Of a stretch of 64,000 bases of DNA, positions 42,678-50,663 are shown one piece after another; the first letter of the stretch is position 1; each line of letters opens with the position of its first letter. The DNA comes from Amycolatopsis saalfeldensis. Lineage in GTDB: Bacteria > Actinomycetota > Actinomycetes > Mycobacteriales > Pseudonocardiaceae. The DNA is taken from the NCBI RefSeq assembly GCF_900110575.1, contig NZ_FOEF01000009.1, positions 62,001 to 126,000 on the forward strand, in the 5' to 3' direction. The position numbers and the translations under genes are program-made. A model generated the notes under the pieces. That model saw only the letters and a program-made list of their open reading frames with translations. It searched no databases and was not told the origin of the DNA.

Positions 42678-44792
42678 GTGAGCAGCTCCGAACCCGCCCC
42701 GTTGTGGGAACTCCCGGAGCCTTCGCGCTCCGAGCCGGAGCCGAAGGCCTCCCCGTCACGTGCCGCGAAAGCCAAGCCCGGCGCGAAGAAGTCCTTGCCG
42801 CGCAAGGGACAGCAGCAGCCGGCGGCGCAGCGGCCGGTGGCGAAGATCGTGGTCGACATCCCGCTGGCGCACCTGGACCGCACCTTCGACTACCAGGTGC
42901 CGGCCAAGCTGGACGAGGCCGCGGTGCCCGGCTGCCGTGTGCGCGTGCGGTTCGCGGGCCAGCTGGTCGACGGGTACCTGGTCGAGCGCACCGACACCAC
43001 GGAGTACGAGCGGAAGCTGGCGTTCCTGGAGCGGGTCACGTCCAGTGAGGCCGTGCTGCCGCCGCCGCTGCACACCGTGTGCCGGGCGGTGGCGGATCGT
43101 TACGGGGGCACGCTTTCCGACGTCCTGCGGCTGGCGCTGCCGCCGCGGCACGCGAAGGTCGAGGGGGAGCCGCCCGCCGAGCCCGCGCCGGCGCCGCCCG
43201 CTCCCGACGTCTCGGCGTGGGCGCGGTACCAGCGCGGCCCGGCGTTCCTGGAGGCGACGGCGGAGGGCAAGCCCGCGAACGCCGTCTGGCAGGCGCTGCC
43301 GGGTGAGGACTGGCCGCGGCGGCTCGCCGAGGCCGCCGCCGTGGCCGCCGCGCAGGGGCGGGGCGCGCTGCTGGTGGTGCCGGACCACCGGGACCTGACG
43401 CGGGTGCACGAGGCCTGCGCCGGGCTGGTGGGCGAGGACGCGGTGGTCGCGCTGATCGCCGGGCTGGGGCCGGCGGAGCGGTACCGGCGGTGGCTCGCTG
43501 TGCTGCGCGGCACGGTGCGCATGGTCGTCGGCACCCGTGCGGCGATGTTCGCGCCGGTGGCCGACCCGGGCCTGTTCGTGGTCTGGGACGACGGCGACGA
43601 CCTGCACCTGGACCCGCACGCGCCGTACCCGCACGTGCGCGACGTGCTGATGGACCGGGCGCACGCGGCCAAGGCGTCGCTGCTGGTCGGCGGCTTCGCG
43701 CGGACGGCGGAGGCCCAGCTGCTCGTCGAGTCCGGCTGGGCACAGCCGGTGCTGGCCGACCGCGTCGAGCTGCGCGCGGCGGCCCCGCGGGTGACCCCCG
43801 TCGGCGAGGACTTCGACGTGGCCCGCGACGAGGCCGCCCGCGTCGCGCGGCTGCCCGCGGTGGCGTTCGAAGCGGCGCGGCAGGCGTTCGCGGCCGGATT
43901 CCCGACGCTGGTGCAGGTGCCGCGGCGCGGGTACGTGCCGGGCCTGGCGTGCGGCAGCTGCCGGACGGCCGCGCACTGCCGCCGGTGCGCGGGCCCGCTG
44001 GCGCTGCCGGGCGGTTCCGTCGACGGCGCGCCGAAGCCGCCCGCCTGCCGCTGGTGCGGCGTGCCGGAGACGGCTTTCCGTTGTGCGGCTTGTGGTTCCG
44101 TGCGGCTGCGCGCGGTGATCGTCGGGGCCAAGCGCACCGCGGAGGAGCTGGGACGGGCGTTCCCCGGGGTGCCGGTGCGGACGTCGGGGGCCGCGGAGGT
44201 GCTGGCGAGCGTGCCGGGCCGCCCGGCGCTGGTGGTGTGCACGCCGGGCGCCGAGCCGGTGGCCGAGGGCGGGTACGGCGCGGCGCTGCTGCTGGACGGC
44301 TGGGCGCTGCTGGGGCGTCAGGACCTGCGCGCGTCGGAGGAGACGCTGCGACGCTGGATGGCCGCGGGCTCGCTGGTGCGCCCGGCGTCGTCGGGCGGCC
44401 GGATCGTGGTCGGCGCGGAGGCCGGCCTGCCGGTGGTGCAGGCGCTGGTCCGCTGGGACCCGGCGTGGCACGCGTCGCAGGAGCTGGCCGAGCGCCGGGA
44501 GCTCGGCTTCCCGCCCGCCGTACGCATGGTGAGCGTCGAAGGCACGCCGGACGCCGTCGCGAGCGTCCTGGAAGACCTCCCGCTGCCCGATTCGGGCGAG
44601 GTGCTGGGCCCCGTCCCCCTCGGCGACTTCGACGAAGAAGGCAACGCCGCGCGCGAACGGGCCCTGGTCCGCGTCGCCCGCCCGGACGGCAAGGCCCTCG
44701 CCGCGGCCGTCCACGCCGCCGCCGCCCGCCGCGACGCCCGCAAGGCCACCGAGCCGATCCGCATCCAGCTCGACCCCCTGGACCTGATCTAG
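42678..44792 (+). CDS. priA: Primosomal protein N' (PriA), actinobacterial type with degenerate helicase motifs
   Basis: The protein has 704 residues. The N-terminal 3'-DNA-binding domain (VDIPLAHLDRTFDYQVP) is good. Zinc-binding cysteines are in CGSCRTAAHCRRCAG, CRWCG and CAACGS. The Walker A segment, expected near residue 215, reads LPGEDWPRRLA instead of G-x-G-K-T, and the DEEH box reads WDDGDD. An ATPase-independent role is therefore likely, as noted for other actinobacterial PriA proteins. GTG 42678 has no ribosome-binding site; TAGAGA eight bases upstream may be a leaderless -10. Confidence 0.88.
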   Translation: MSSSEPAPLWELPEPSRSEPEPKASPSRAAKAKPGAKKSLPRKGQQQPAAQRPVAKIVVDIPLAHLDRTFDYQVPAKLDEAAVPGCRVRVRFAGQLVDGYLVERTDTTEYERKLAFLERVTSSEAVLPPPLHTVCRAVADRYGGTLSDVLRLALPPRHAKVEGEPPAEPAPAPPAPDVSAWARYQRGPAFLEATAEGKPANAVWQALPGEDWPRRLAEAAAVAAAQGRGALLVVPDHRDLTRVHEACAGLVGEDAVVALIAGLGPAERYRRWLAVLRGTVRMVVGTRAAMFAPVADPGLFVVWDDGDDLHLDPHAPYPHVRDVLMDRAHAAKASLLVGGFARTAEAQLLVESGWAQPVLADRVELRAAAPRVTPVGEDFDVARDEAARVARLPAVAFEAARQAFAAGFPTLVQVPRRGYVPGLACGSCRTAAHCRRCAGPLALPGGSVDGAPKPPACRWCGVPETAFRCAACGSVRLRAVIVGAKRTAEELGRAFPGVPVRTSGAAEVLASVPGRPALVVCTPGAEPVAEGGYGAALLLDGWALLGRQDLRASEETLRRWMAAGSLVRPASSGGRIVVGAEAGLPVVQALVRWDPAWHASQELAERRELGFPPAVRMVSVEGTPDAVASVLEDLPLPDSGEVLGPVPLGDFDEEGNAARERALVRVARPDGKALAAAVHAAAARRDARKATEPIRIQLDPLDLI

Positions 44793-44860
44793 GGGCGGCT
44801 AGGCCGTTTGCGGCCGGTGACTGCTGCTTCTGGCGGGCTTCGGCCGCACCGAGCCGCCCC
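44792..44860 (+). terminator. Structured priA 3' region, possible terminator
   Basis: GGGGCGGCT (44792-44800) and AGCCGCCCC (44852-44860) are perfect inverted repeats enclosing a small hairpin GGCCG-TTTG-CGGCC (44802-44815). RNA would fold as a multi-branched structure beginning in the priA stop codon. Confidence 0.55.
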
Positions 44861-44980
44861 ATACGCTGGGCAGGGGGCGATCGTCCGGACCGGGCATCCG
44901 GCGCGTGGCCACCCCGGTCCGGGCGGCGGCGCCCGAGCCGTCCGTTCGACGTCCCGCCCGGTGAGGAGGAGCCCCCACCG

Positions 44981-45529
44981 ATGACCGAGGCTTCCATCAG
45001 GTCGGCCGAGCAGACGGACCTCGCCGTCCTCGCGACCTGCCTGGGGGATCCCGGCTACTTCGAGGACCGCCTGCTCCGCCAGACGAAGGGGCTGGGAGTC
45101 CTGTACACCGCGTGGCACGGGCACGAACCGGTCGGGGACCTCTACCTGTGGCTGGAAGAGGCCGAGGAGGCGCCGATCCGGGAGCACCTGCCCGGCGTGC
45201 CGCTGCTGACCCACCTGGAGGTGCGGGAGGGACTGCGGAGCCGGGGCATCGGCCAGGCCCTCGTCGAGGCGGCCGAGGAGCGGCTGGTCAAGCTCGGCCA
45301 CGACCTGGGCGCGCTGGCGGTCCGGACGGACAACCACCGCGCCGCGCGTCTGTACCGCCGGCTTGGCTACCACGACTGGGGCCGCGGCGAAGTCGTCTGC
45401 AACGCCATGCGGACGGCGCCCGACGGGAGCATGGTCACCGAGCCGGAACTGTGCCGGGTAATGGTGAAGGACCTGCTGGGCCGCCACCCGAAGCGGCTCA
45501 CGGAGGGAGCCTGCGGGCACCCGTCCTAG
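44981..45529 (+). CDS. GNAT family N-acetyltransferase
   Basis: The protein has 182 residues. The acetyl-CoA loop RSRGIGQALVEAAEERL (Q/RxxGxG/A) and NHRAARLYRRLGY are canonical. The substrate is unknown. ATG 44981 has GAGGAGGA upstream. The stop overlaps the convergent gene tail to tail by four bases. Confidence 0.9.
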   Translation: MTEASIRSAEQTDLAVLATCLGDPGYFEDRLLRQTKGLGVLYTAWHGHEPVGDLYLWLEEAEEAPIREHLPGVPLLTHLEVREGLRSRGIGQALVEAAEERLVKLGHDLGALAVRTDNHRAARLYRRLGYHDWGRGEVVCNAMRTAPDGSMVTEPELCRVMVKDLLGRHPKRLTEGACGHPS

Positions 45530-46659
45530 CCGGAGCTTTGGACCGCGTCGGACAGGAAGAGGTTGCCGAACACCTTCTCCATGCTGTTCCCCTCGCCGTG
45601 CTCGATGGACAGCAGGTCCAGGTAGTCGCGCCACGCCGACCGGTCCCGGCGCCAGCACTCCAGGTATTCGACGCAGAACCCCGGTTCGATCCGCTCGCTC
45701 TGGCTCAAGGCGGCCTTCAGCGACAGGTGCATGTGCTGGGTGTCGCCCCAGTCCGGCGTTTCGGCCAGCAGCTCCCGGATGAGCCGTCGCCGGTTGTCGA
45801 GGAAGGTGGCCCAGTACCCCAGGGTCGCGCTGCCCGGCTCCTGGCGATCATCGAGAAGCCCGAACAGGCCCTCGGCCAGGGTGTCGCCGAGTTCCTCGGA
45901 CTCGGCGCGCTGCGGGCTGTGATAGGGGTCGTAGGGCTCCTGGTAGGCGGTGCCGGTGACGGCGGTCCGCAGCAGGCGCTGGTCGTCGAGGAGGAAAAAC
46001 CAGTCCTCGTTGTAGATGTCGGGGAAGAACGAGCCGAAAGCCCGGCGCTCGACGGCCAGCGCGCCGCCGCCGACGAAGGTGTCCTGCTCCCGGCCGGAAC
46101 TGCGGAGCGCGTGGCAGACCACGGAATTGTCGGGCATCCCGGAGTTGGTCAGCCCGACCGCGGCGTACTCGCCGAGCAGGCCCGCGGCCGCGCCGAGGTG
46201 CGCCGGGTCGGGGAAGGCGATGTCGTCGTCCAGGAAGAGCACCCGCTCCCAGCCGGCCAGGCTCGCGATCATCAGGCCCAGATTGCGTTTGAGGCTGGTG
46301 TCGGTGCCGCGGGCGAAACCGAGCTTCGCGAGCAGAGTCTCCGTCTCGAAGCGGGGCACCAGGTTGTCGTTGTCCAGCAGGCGGAGGTCCACGCCGTAGG
46401 CTCGGACGCCGCTCTCCTTGGCCGCGACCATGGTCTCCGCCACGGACGCGTCCTTGCTGCACAAGACGATCAGCGTCGCATCGGTCGCGCCGGCCGCCGC
46501 GATCGCGTTGGCGAGGCCGCCCGGGCGGCGGCTGGTGGGCACGATGATCGCGTCCAGTTTCCGCGCGGTCACGTGGGCGGCGTCCACCTGGTCCACCAGA
46601 CCCTGGTGACTGGCGTGCTGATCGGCGAGGGCCTGGCCTTCGATCGGCGTAGCTGTCAT
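45526..46659 (-). CDS. GT-A glycosyltransferase-like protein
   Basis: The protein has 377 residues. The N-terminal Rossmann-like start (LDAIIVPTSRRPGGLANAI, 35-53), the acidic metal motif FLDDD (D144-D146) and the later GGGALAVERRAFGSFFPDIYNEDWFF fit a GT-A (GT2-like) nucleotide-sugar transferase. No membrane segment or signal is seen. Donor and acceptor are unknown. ATG 46659 overlaps the stop of the HTH gene (ATGA), so the two are coupled; this is the second gene of a two-gene unit. Confidence 0.7.
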   Translation of the reverse strand: MTATPIEGQALADQHASHQGLVDQVDAAHVTARKLDAIIVPTSRRPGGLANAIAAAGATDATLIVLCSKDASVAETMVAAKESGVRAYGVDLRLLDNDNLVPRFETETLLAKLGFARGTDTSLKRNLGLMIASLAGWERVLFLDDDIAFPDPAHLGAAAGLLGEYAAVGLTNSGMPDNSVVCHALRSSGREQDTFVGGGALAVERRAFGSFFPDIYNEDWFFLLDDQRLLRTAVTGTAYQEPYDPYHSPQRAESEELGDTLAEGLFGLLDDRQEPGSATLGYWATFLDNRRRLIRELLAETPDWGDTQHMHLSLKAALSQSERIEPGFCVEYLECWRRDRSAWRDYLDLLSIEHGEGNSMEKVFGNLFLSDAVQSSG

Positions 46660-47726
46660 TGTTCGGTGCCCTTCTGCGGCCAGGTGTGCAAGCAGGCGTC
46701 GGTGAGCGCCCAGTCGGGGGTGATCGCCGCGCCGCGGAAAACGGTGACCCGGCTGATGATGCTGAAGGACTCCGCGTCGCCGAACCGCTCGTCCAGCCAC
46801 TCCTGGTTGCGCACGCGGAACCGCTTGTCGGTCAGCGCCCGTACCACGCCGTAGGTCCCGCGACCGAACGTGCCGTTGCACAAGGTCACCGTTCGCTTCG
46901 GGTTGAACGGGTTGCGGCCGTGGTAGAGATGGGCGACGTCGGCCACCAGGTGCCCGCTCCGGTCCAGCTCGGCGGAGAAGAAATCCGTGTCACCGTCGGC
47001 GCGGCTGACCTCGAACCCGCCGAGCGGCCCATCGGGACCGTCGCGCCGCACCTGCCGCACGGGGAGGTCCATCAGGTTGAGCAGCGCCCGGGTCTGGGTG
47101 TTCCAGTCGACCCCGCCGAGCACGATGAGGTGCGCGGTGTTGTCGTCGCGCTTCAGCGGCGTGCGCTCGTCCGTGGTCCGGAAGGTCACCTCGCTGTCGG
47201 GGTTGCACATGCGGATGTGGCCCACCAGTTCGACCAGGGAATCCAGGTCCGCGTAGGTGTAGAGCTCCACGTAGTCCGGGCTCTCCGGGTCGGCGAAGGG
47301 CTTCTGCCGCAAGGTTTCCGGCAGCCTCGCGCAGACGATCACGATGTCCTGGCCCGGCGGGAACTGCCACAGGTTGCGGCCCCCCCGGGCCGACGCGGAC
47401 GGTCCGGCGGCCGCCTCGGTGCCGTCGCGCAGCTGCTGGAGCTCCTTCAGGAGCACGTTTCGCCGATCACGCTCTTCGGGGACGAGGTCGCCGACCGGGA
47501 GCACCCGGTAGGGCTTGCGCTCGATCGAACGCTTGGTGGCGAAGAAGGTCGCGTAGGCCTCGAGCCGGACCTGCGGCGGGACGACCGAGTTCTCCCAGGA
47601 GGACAGCAGGCCGGTGCTCACCCCGAACGCCCGTGCCAGGTGCGTCTGGGTCAGCGTCACCCCCGGCCAGGCCTGCTTGCGCAGGTCACGCAGCCGCTCG
47701 GCGAGCGTCTCGCTGTCTTCGGCCAC
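46656..47726 (-). CDS. XRE-type HTH protein with uncharacterised C-terminal sensor-like domain
   Basis: The protein has 356 residues. HTH residues are about 13-60 (LTQTHLARAFGVSTGLLSSWE). The C-terminal 240 residues form an alpha/beta domain with VIVCARLPE, a helix YADLDSLVELVGHIR, then NTAHLIVLGGVDWN and TVTLCNGTFGRGTYGVVRAL; it resembles a Rossmann-like nucleotide-binding fold but no named family is claimed. The GTG at 47726 fits the HTH start; open frame continues to 47831. It is coupled to the GT-A gene and divergent from the cyclase-CRP pair. Confidence 0.72.
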   Translation of the reverse strand: MAEDSETLAERLRDLRKQAWPGVTLTQTHLARAFGVSTGLLSSWENSVVPPQVRLEAYATFFATKRSIERKPYRVLPVGDLVPEERDRRNVLLKELQQLRDGTEAAAGPSASARGGRNLWQFPPGQDIVIVCARLPETLRQKPFADPESPDYVELYTYADLDSLVELVGHIRMCNPDSEVTFRTTDERTPLKRDDNTAHLIVLGGVDWNTQTRALLNLMDLPVRQVRRDGPDGPLGGFEVSRADGDTDFFSAELDRSGHLVADVAHLYHGRNPFNPKRTVTLCNGTFGRGTYGVVRALTDKRFRVRNQEWLDERFGDAESFSIISRVTVFRGAAITPDWALTDACLHTWPQKGTEQ

Positions 47727-47972
47727 AGCTTCAGGCCCTTCAGTGAAATTCAGCCGGTGGGTGAATTTGCGGGATTCTACCGTACACCCCCGTCCCGCGC
47801 CTGCAGGGGGACATGAAGGGTGTCGGAACAACGATAGAGGACGTTACATGCAGGTGCAGGGGTTGTGTCGCGTCGAGCACGGCGGTTGTACCAGGAGTCT
47901 TCAGGCTTTATAGTAGCAAGTGTGAAATTTCAGTAGATTTCAGTACGCTTCTGAAACCCCCAGGAGCCGGCC
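47727..47972. promoter_or_regulatory. Divergent control region with shared TGAAAT(T)TCA elements
   Basis: Rightward promoter: TTGTAC (47886-47891), 17-base spacer, TATAGT (47909-47914). Its expected start coincides with the perfect palindrome TGAAATTTCA (47923-47932). ATTTCAGTA then repeats at 47927-47935 and 47937-47945, and TTTCAG/CTGAAA (47938-47943 and 47951-47956) forms another inverted repeat. Leftward: TAGAAT on the minus strand (47774-47779) with a related TGAAATTCA (47744-47752) downstream of it. The paired placement suggests one regulator for both units. Confidence 0.72.
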
Positions 47973-48593
47973 ATGGACTCTCGAGTGCTCGGTATGCCTC
48001 TCCACCGGACGATAGTGGCGGTCGACGTCGAAGGATCGACGATGCTGACCAACCCGGAGCGCGCCCTGATGAGGGAGAGGCTGCGGGGACTGCTCGACGC
48101 GGCGTTCCTCGCGGGCGGGATCGACGAGGAGTTCCGGGACCCGATGATCGACCGGGGCGACGGGGCGCTGTGCCTGGTCCGCCCGGTCGACGAGGTGCCG
48201 AAGACCGTGCTGCTCACCAGGTTCGTGCCGGCCCTCGCGGAGGCGCTGTGGCGGGCGGCGGCACAGCCGCGGGGCGAGGCGTTCCGGCTGCGGGTCGCGC
48301 TGCACGCCGGGGACGTCCACTACGACGGGCACGGGGCATACGGCGAGGACATCGACTTCGCCTGCCGGCTGCTCGACGCCCCGGTCGTCAAGCGGTGGCT
48401 GAAGAATTCCGCCGACCACCTGGTGCTGGTCGTCTCCAACGAGATCTACCGGACCGTCGTGCGGCACGGGTACGAGGGCATCGACAGCGGCGCGTTCGGC
48501 CACGAGGTCTCGGTGCGGGTGGGCGGGCAGCGCATGCGGGGGCGGATCCGCAGTGCGGATCCGGTGCTGCCCGGGACCGGTCTCAGCGCGTAG
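47973..48593 (+). CDS. Small class III nucleotidyl cyclase-like protein
   Basis: The protein has 206 residues and is a bare catalytic domain. Metal aspartates: D18 (VDVEGST) and D63 (RGDGAL). The region GEDIDFACRL (124-133) aligns with the transition-state motif G-x-x-V-N-x-A-x-R: Asn becomes D128, Arg is R132. The Lys that selects adenine before GD is not seen (MIDRGD). It could still make a cyclic nucleotide, perhaps not cAMP. AGGAG lies six bases before ATG 47973. It is 55 bases from the CRP-type gene and likely co-transcribed with it. Confidence 0.72.
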   Translation: MDSRVLGMPLHRTIVAVDVEGSTMLTNPERALMRERLRGLLDAAFLAGGIDEEFRDPMIDRGDGALCLVRPVDEVPKTVLLTRFVPALAEALWRAAAQPRGEAFRLRVALHAGDVHYDGHGAYGEDIDFACRLLDAPVVKRWLKNSADHLVLVVSNEIYRTVVRHGYEGIDSGAFGHEVSVRVGGQRMRGRIRSADPVLPGTGLSA

Positions 48594-48648
48594 AACCCCG
48601 CTGCCTGGCGGAAACTGGAAACCTCGTCGCGACCACGAAGGGCCGGGT

Positions 48649-49311
48649 ATGGAGGAGCAGGGGTTCTGGACCGCGCTCGGCCCCTCCGATCGCGCGAAGA
48701 TCGTCCCGCTCGGCACTCAGCGCACTTACCGGCGCGGCGAAATCCTCTGCCGCGAAGGGGATCCGGGCGGGATCGTGCTGGTGCTGATCCGCGGGCACGC
48801 CCGGATCGTCACGGTGGCCGCCGACGGGCGTGAAGTGCTCATCGCCGTGCGGGGGACCGGGGACGTGGTCGGCGAACTGGCGGTGCTCGACGGCGGGCCG
48901 CGCTCGGCGACTGTCGAGGCGCTGGACGAGGTGGAGGCGCTCGAGGTGCCCGGCAGCCGGTTCGCCGCCTTGTGCCGCCGGGAGCCGGAAATCTCGTGGG
49001 CCCTGCTGCTCGTGCTCAGCGAACGGCTCCGGGACGTCGGGAAGCAGTGGCTCGACCTCGGCGGCGGGGCCATTGCCCGGCGGGTGGCCGCGCGGCTCAT
49101 GCAACTGGCCGTGCAGCACGGGGTCCGCCGGGGTGCGGACATCGAAGTCGTCGTGCCCGGAACACAGGCGGAACTGGCGACGACGGCGGCGATTTCGCGG
49201 GAATCGTGGGCGCGGGTCACCCGGGAGCTGCGGGAGCGGGGGGTGATCAGCACCGGCCGCCGCCGGCTGACGATCCATCGGATGGACGAACTGCGGAGAC
49301 TGGCGCGCTGA
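48649..49311 (+). CDS. CRP/FNR-family cyclic-nucleotide-responsive regulator
   Basis: The protein has 220 residues. The phosphate-binding cassette GELAVLDGGPRSATV (75-89) keeps E76, R85 and S86 of cNMP-binding CRP proteins. The C-terminal HTH (about 172-199) has SRESWAR (R184, E185, R189), the residues that read TGTGA half-sites in E. coli CRP; TGTGA occurs at 47921-47925 in the upstream promoter. It probably reads the product of the adjacent cyclase. ATG 48649 has GAAGGG upstream. Confidence 0.85.
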   Translation: MEEQGFWTALGPSDRAKIVPLGTQRTYRRGEILCREGDPGGIVLVLIRGHARIVTVAADGREVLIAVRGTGDVVGELAVLDGGPRSATVEALDEVEALEVPGSRFAALCRREPEISWALLLVLSERLRDVGKQWLDLGGGAIARRVAARLMQLAVQHGVRRGADIEVVVPGTQAELATTAAISRESWARVTRELRERGVISTGRRRLTIHRMDELRRLAR

Positions 49312-49383
49312 ACGTGTCTGCTGACACAGATTCCGCGCTCGGCCAGGGGTTTGCTGGAGTTCCACCACCGAGGGAGGCACCCC

Positions 49384-49734
49384 ATGGAACCGTTTCTTCC
49401 CGTACCGCAGCCGGTCCGCTGGCGTCGCGGGGTCTACGCGGCCGCACTGGTCATCCCGTTCACCGTGGCGCAGGTCTGGGCGCTGCTGGTGCTGCTGAGC
49501 GTCGCGCCGCTCGACGGGCTCGTCGGACAGGCGTTCCTGGTGTCGCTCGTGGGCTCGCTCGTCGCGGTGGCGGCGGGCTGGCGGTGGACCTGGCTGCTCA
49601 CCTCCGAGCGCCGCCGCGAGCGGGACCGCGCGCTGGAGCTCGAGGGGGCCCGTTACCTCCAGCGCGCCCGCGAGTTCGACCGTGACCACGCTTTCGACCG
49701 TGACCTCGTGGCCAGGCGCCTGACCCGGGTATGA
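49384..49734 (+). CDS. Two-helix membrane protein
   Basis: The protein has 116 residues. Two membrane segments (about 18-38 and 47-69) are followed by a charged helical tail with many Arg/Asp (LTSERRRERDRALELE). No family was recognised. ATG 49384 follows GGGAGG. The stop overlaps the next gene (ATGA). Confidence 0.6.
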   Translation: MEPFLPVPQPVRWRRGVYAAALVIPFTVAQVWALLVLLSVAPLDGLVGQAFLVSLVGSLVAVAAGWRWTWLLTSERRRERDRALELEGARYLQRAREFDRDHAFDRDLVARRLTRV

Positions 49735-49964
49735 CCACGGCGATGCTGGCGGAGGCCGTCACCGGCGCCTCCGCCGGACCGGCGTCGCTGATCGTGCTGG
49801 CGCTGGTGCTGCTGGTCGCGTTCGGCCGGGTGCTGCGCCGGCTCGCGAAGCTCGCCAGGCAGCTGCTCGGCTCGGTCGCGGCCTTGCTCAGCCTGCTGGC
49901 CGCCGTCTCCGGCATCGGTGTCCTGCTGACGGCGACGATGGTCATGGCCGCCGCCTCCCGATAG
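49731..49964 (+). CDS. Small two-helix membrane protein
   Basis: The protein has 77 residues with two hydrophobic segments (about 17-32 and 46-72) around a basic loop RVLRRLAKLARQ. It is coupled to the preceding membrane protein and may be its partner. No family was recognised. Confidence 0.5.
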   Translation: MTTAMLAEAVTGASAGPASLIVLALVLLVAFGRVLRRLAKLARQLLGSVAALLSLLAAVSGIGVLLTATMVMAAASR

Positions 49965-50068
49965 CGCCGCGGGCCCGGCGGAGGCGATGCTTGCCCGTCG
50001 TCGATGATCGGCTCGGCGCGGGCGTTTTCCTTTCTGTGGAAGGGCGCGGCTGGGCGGGCCTCGGCCGG

Positions 50069-50524
50069 TCAGCCGGCCAGCTGGCGTTTCACCTCGGCGG
50101 CCACGCGGCCGCCCTCGGCGCGGCCCGCGACCTTCGGGCGGACCTCCTTCATCACCGCGCCCATCGCGGCCGGGCCGGTCGCGCCCGACGCGGCGACGGC
50201 GCCGGCCACCAAGGCGGTCAGCTCCTCGTCGGTGAGCTGGGCCGGGAGGTAACCCGTGAGCAGCTCCGCCTCCTCGCGCTCGCGGGCGGCGGACTCGGCG
50301 CGGCCGCCCTTCTCGAAGGCCTCCGCGGCGTCGCGGCGCTTCTTCACCTCGCGGGTGATGATCTTGAGCACCTCGTCGTCGGACAGTTCGCGGGCGGTCT
50401 TGCCCGCGGTCTCCTCGTAGCCGATCGCCGACAGGGTGAGCCGGAGCGTGGCCGAGCGCAGCTGGTCGCGGGCCTTGATGGCGGCGGTCAGGTCGTCGTG
50501 CAGGGTCGCCTTGAGCGTGGTCAT
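50069..50524 (-). CDS. GatB/YqeY domain-containing protein
   Basis: The protein has 151 residues. It is helical with LKATLHDDLTAAIKARDQLRSATLRL at the start and ELLTGYLPAQLTDEEL; the C-terminal ARPKVAGRAEGGRV-like end is typical of YqeY. The family shares the tRNA-binding tail of GatB; its role is unknown. CAGGAT lies seven bases before ATG 50524 on its strand, a weak leaderless -10. Confidence 0.9.
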   Translation of the reverse strand: MTTLKATLHDDLTAAIKARDQLRSATLRLTLSAIGYEETAGKTARELSDDEVLKIITREVKKRRDAAEAFEKGGRAESAAREREEAELLTGYLPAQLTDEELTALVAGAVAASGATGPAAMGAVMKEVRPKVAGRAEGGRVAAEVKRQLAG

Positions 50525-50601
50525 GCCCCGATCCTGGCACCAACCGGGCCCGTCCGCGCCGGCCGCCGGGCCCGCGCCGAGCAGCGCGTGACGGTGCCTT
50601 C

Positions 50602-50607
50602 TAGACT
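50602..50607 (+). promoter_or_regulatory. Putative leaderless -10 box TAGACT ahead of the fmt leader peptide
   Basis: TAGACT is eight bases before ATG 50616, the start of a 15-codon frame, and about 55 bases before fmt. Confidence 0.45.
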
Positions 50608-50615
50608 CGACCCCG

Positions 50616-50663
50616 ATGTTCGACCAGTGTGAATTCCCCCTTTACCCGGCGGAGGTGCCGTGA
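50616..50663 (+). CDS. Putative 15-residue leader peptide coupled to fmt
   Basis: ATG 50616 opens MFDQCEFPLYPAEVP and its TGA (50661-50663) overlaps ATG 50663 of fmt as TGATG. The GGAGG serving fmt (50651-50655) lies within the peptide's codons. The short frame, -10 box at leaderless distance and stop-start overlap are seen; expression is inferred. It could be a chance frame. Confidence 0.4.
   Translation: MFDQCEFPLYPAEVP

Noticed and set aside
47973..49964. Pycsar anti-phage system
   Set aside because: The cyclase partner is a CRP-type transcription factor rather than a TIR or cyclic-nucleotide-gated membrane effector. The small membrane proteins have no visible nucleotide-binding domain, so the resemblance is only partial.
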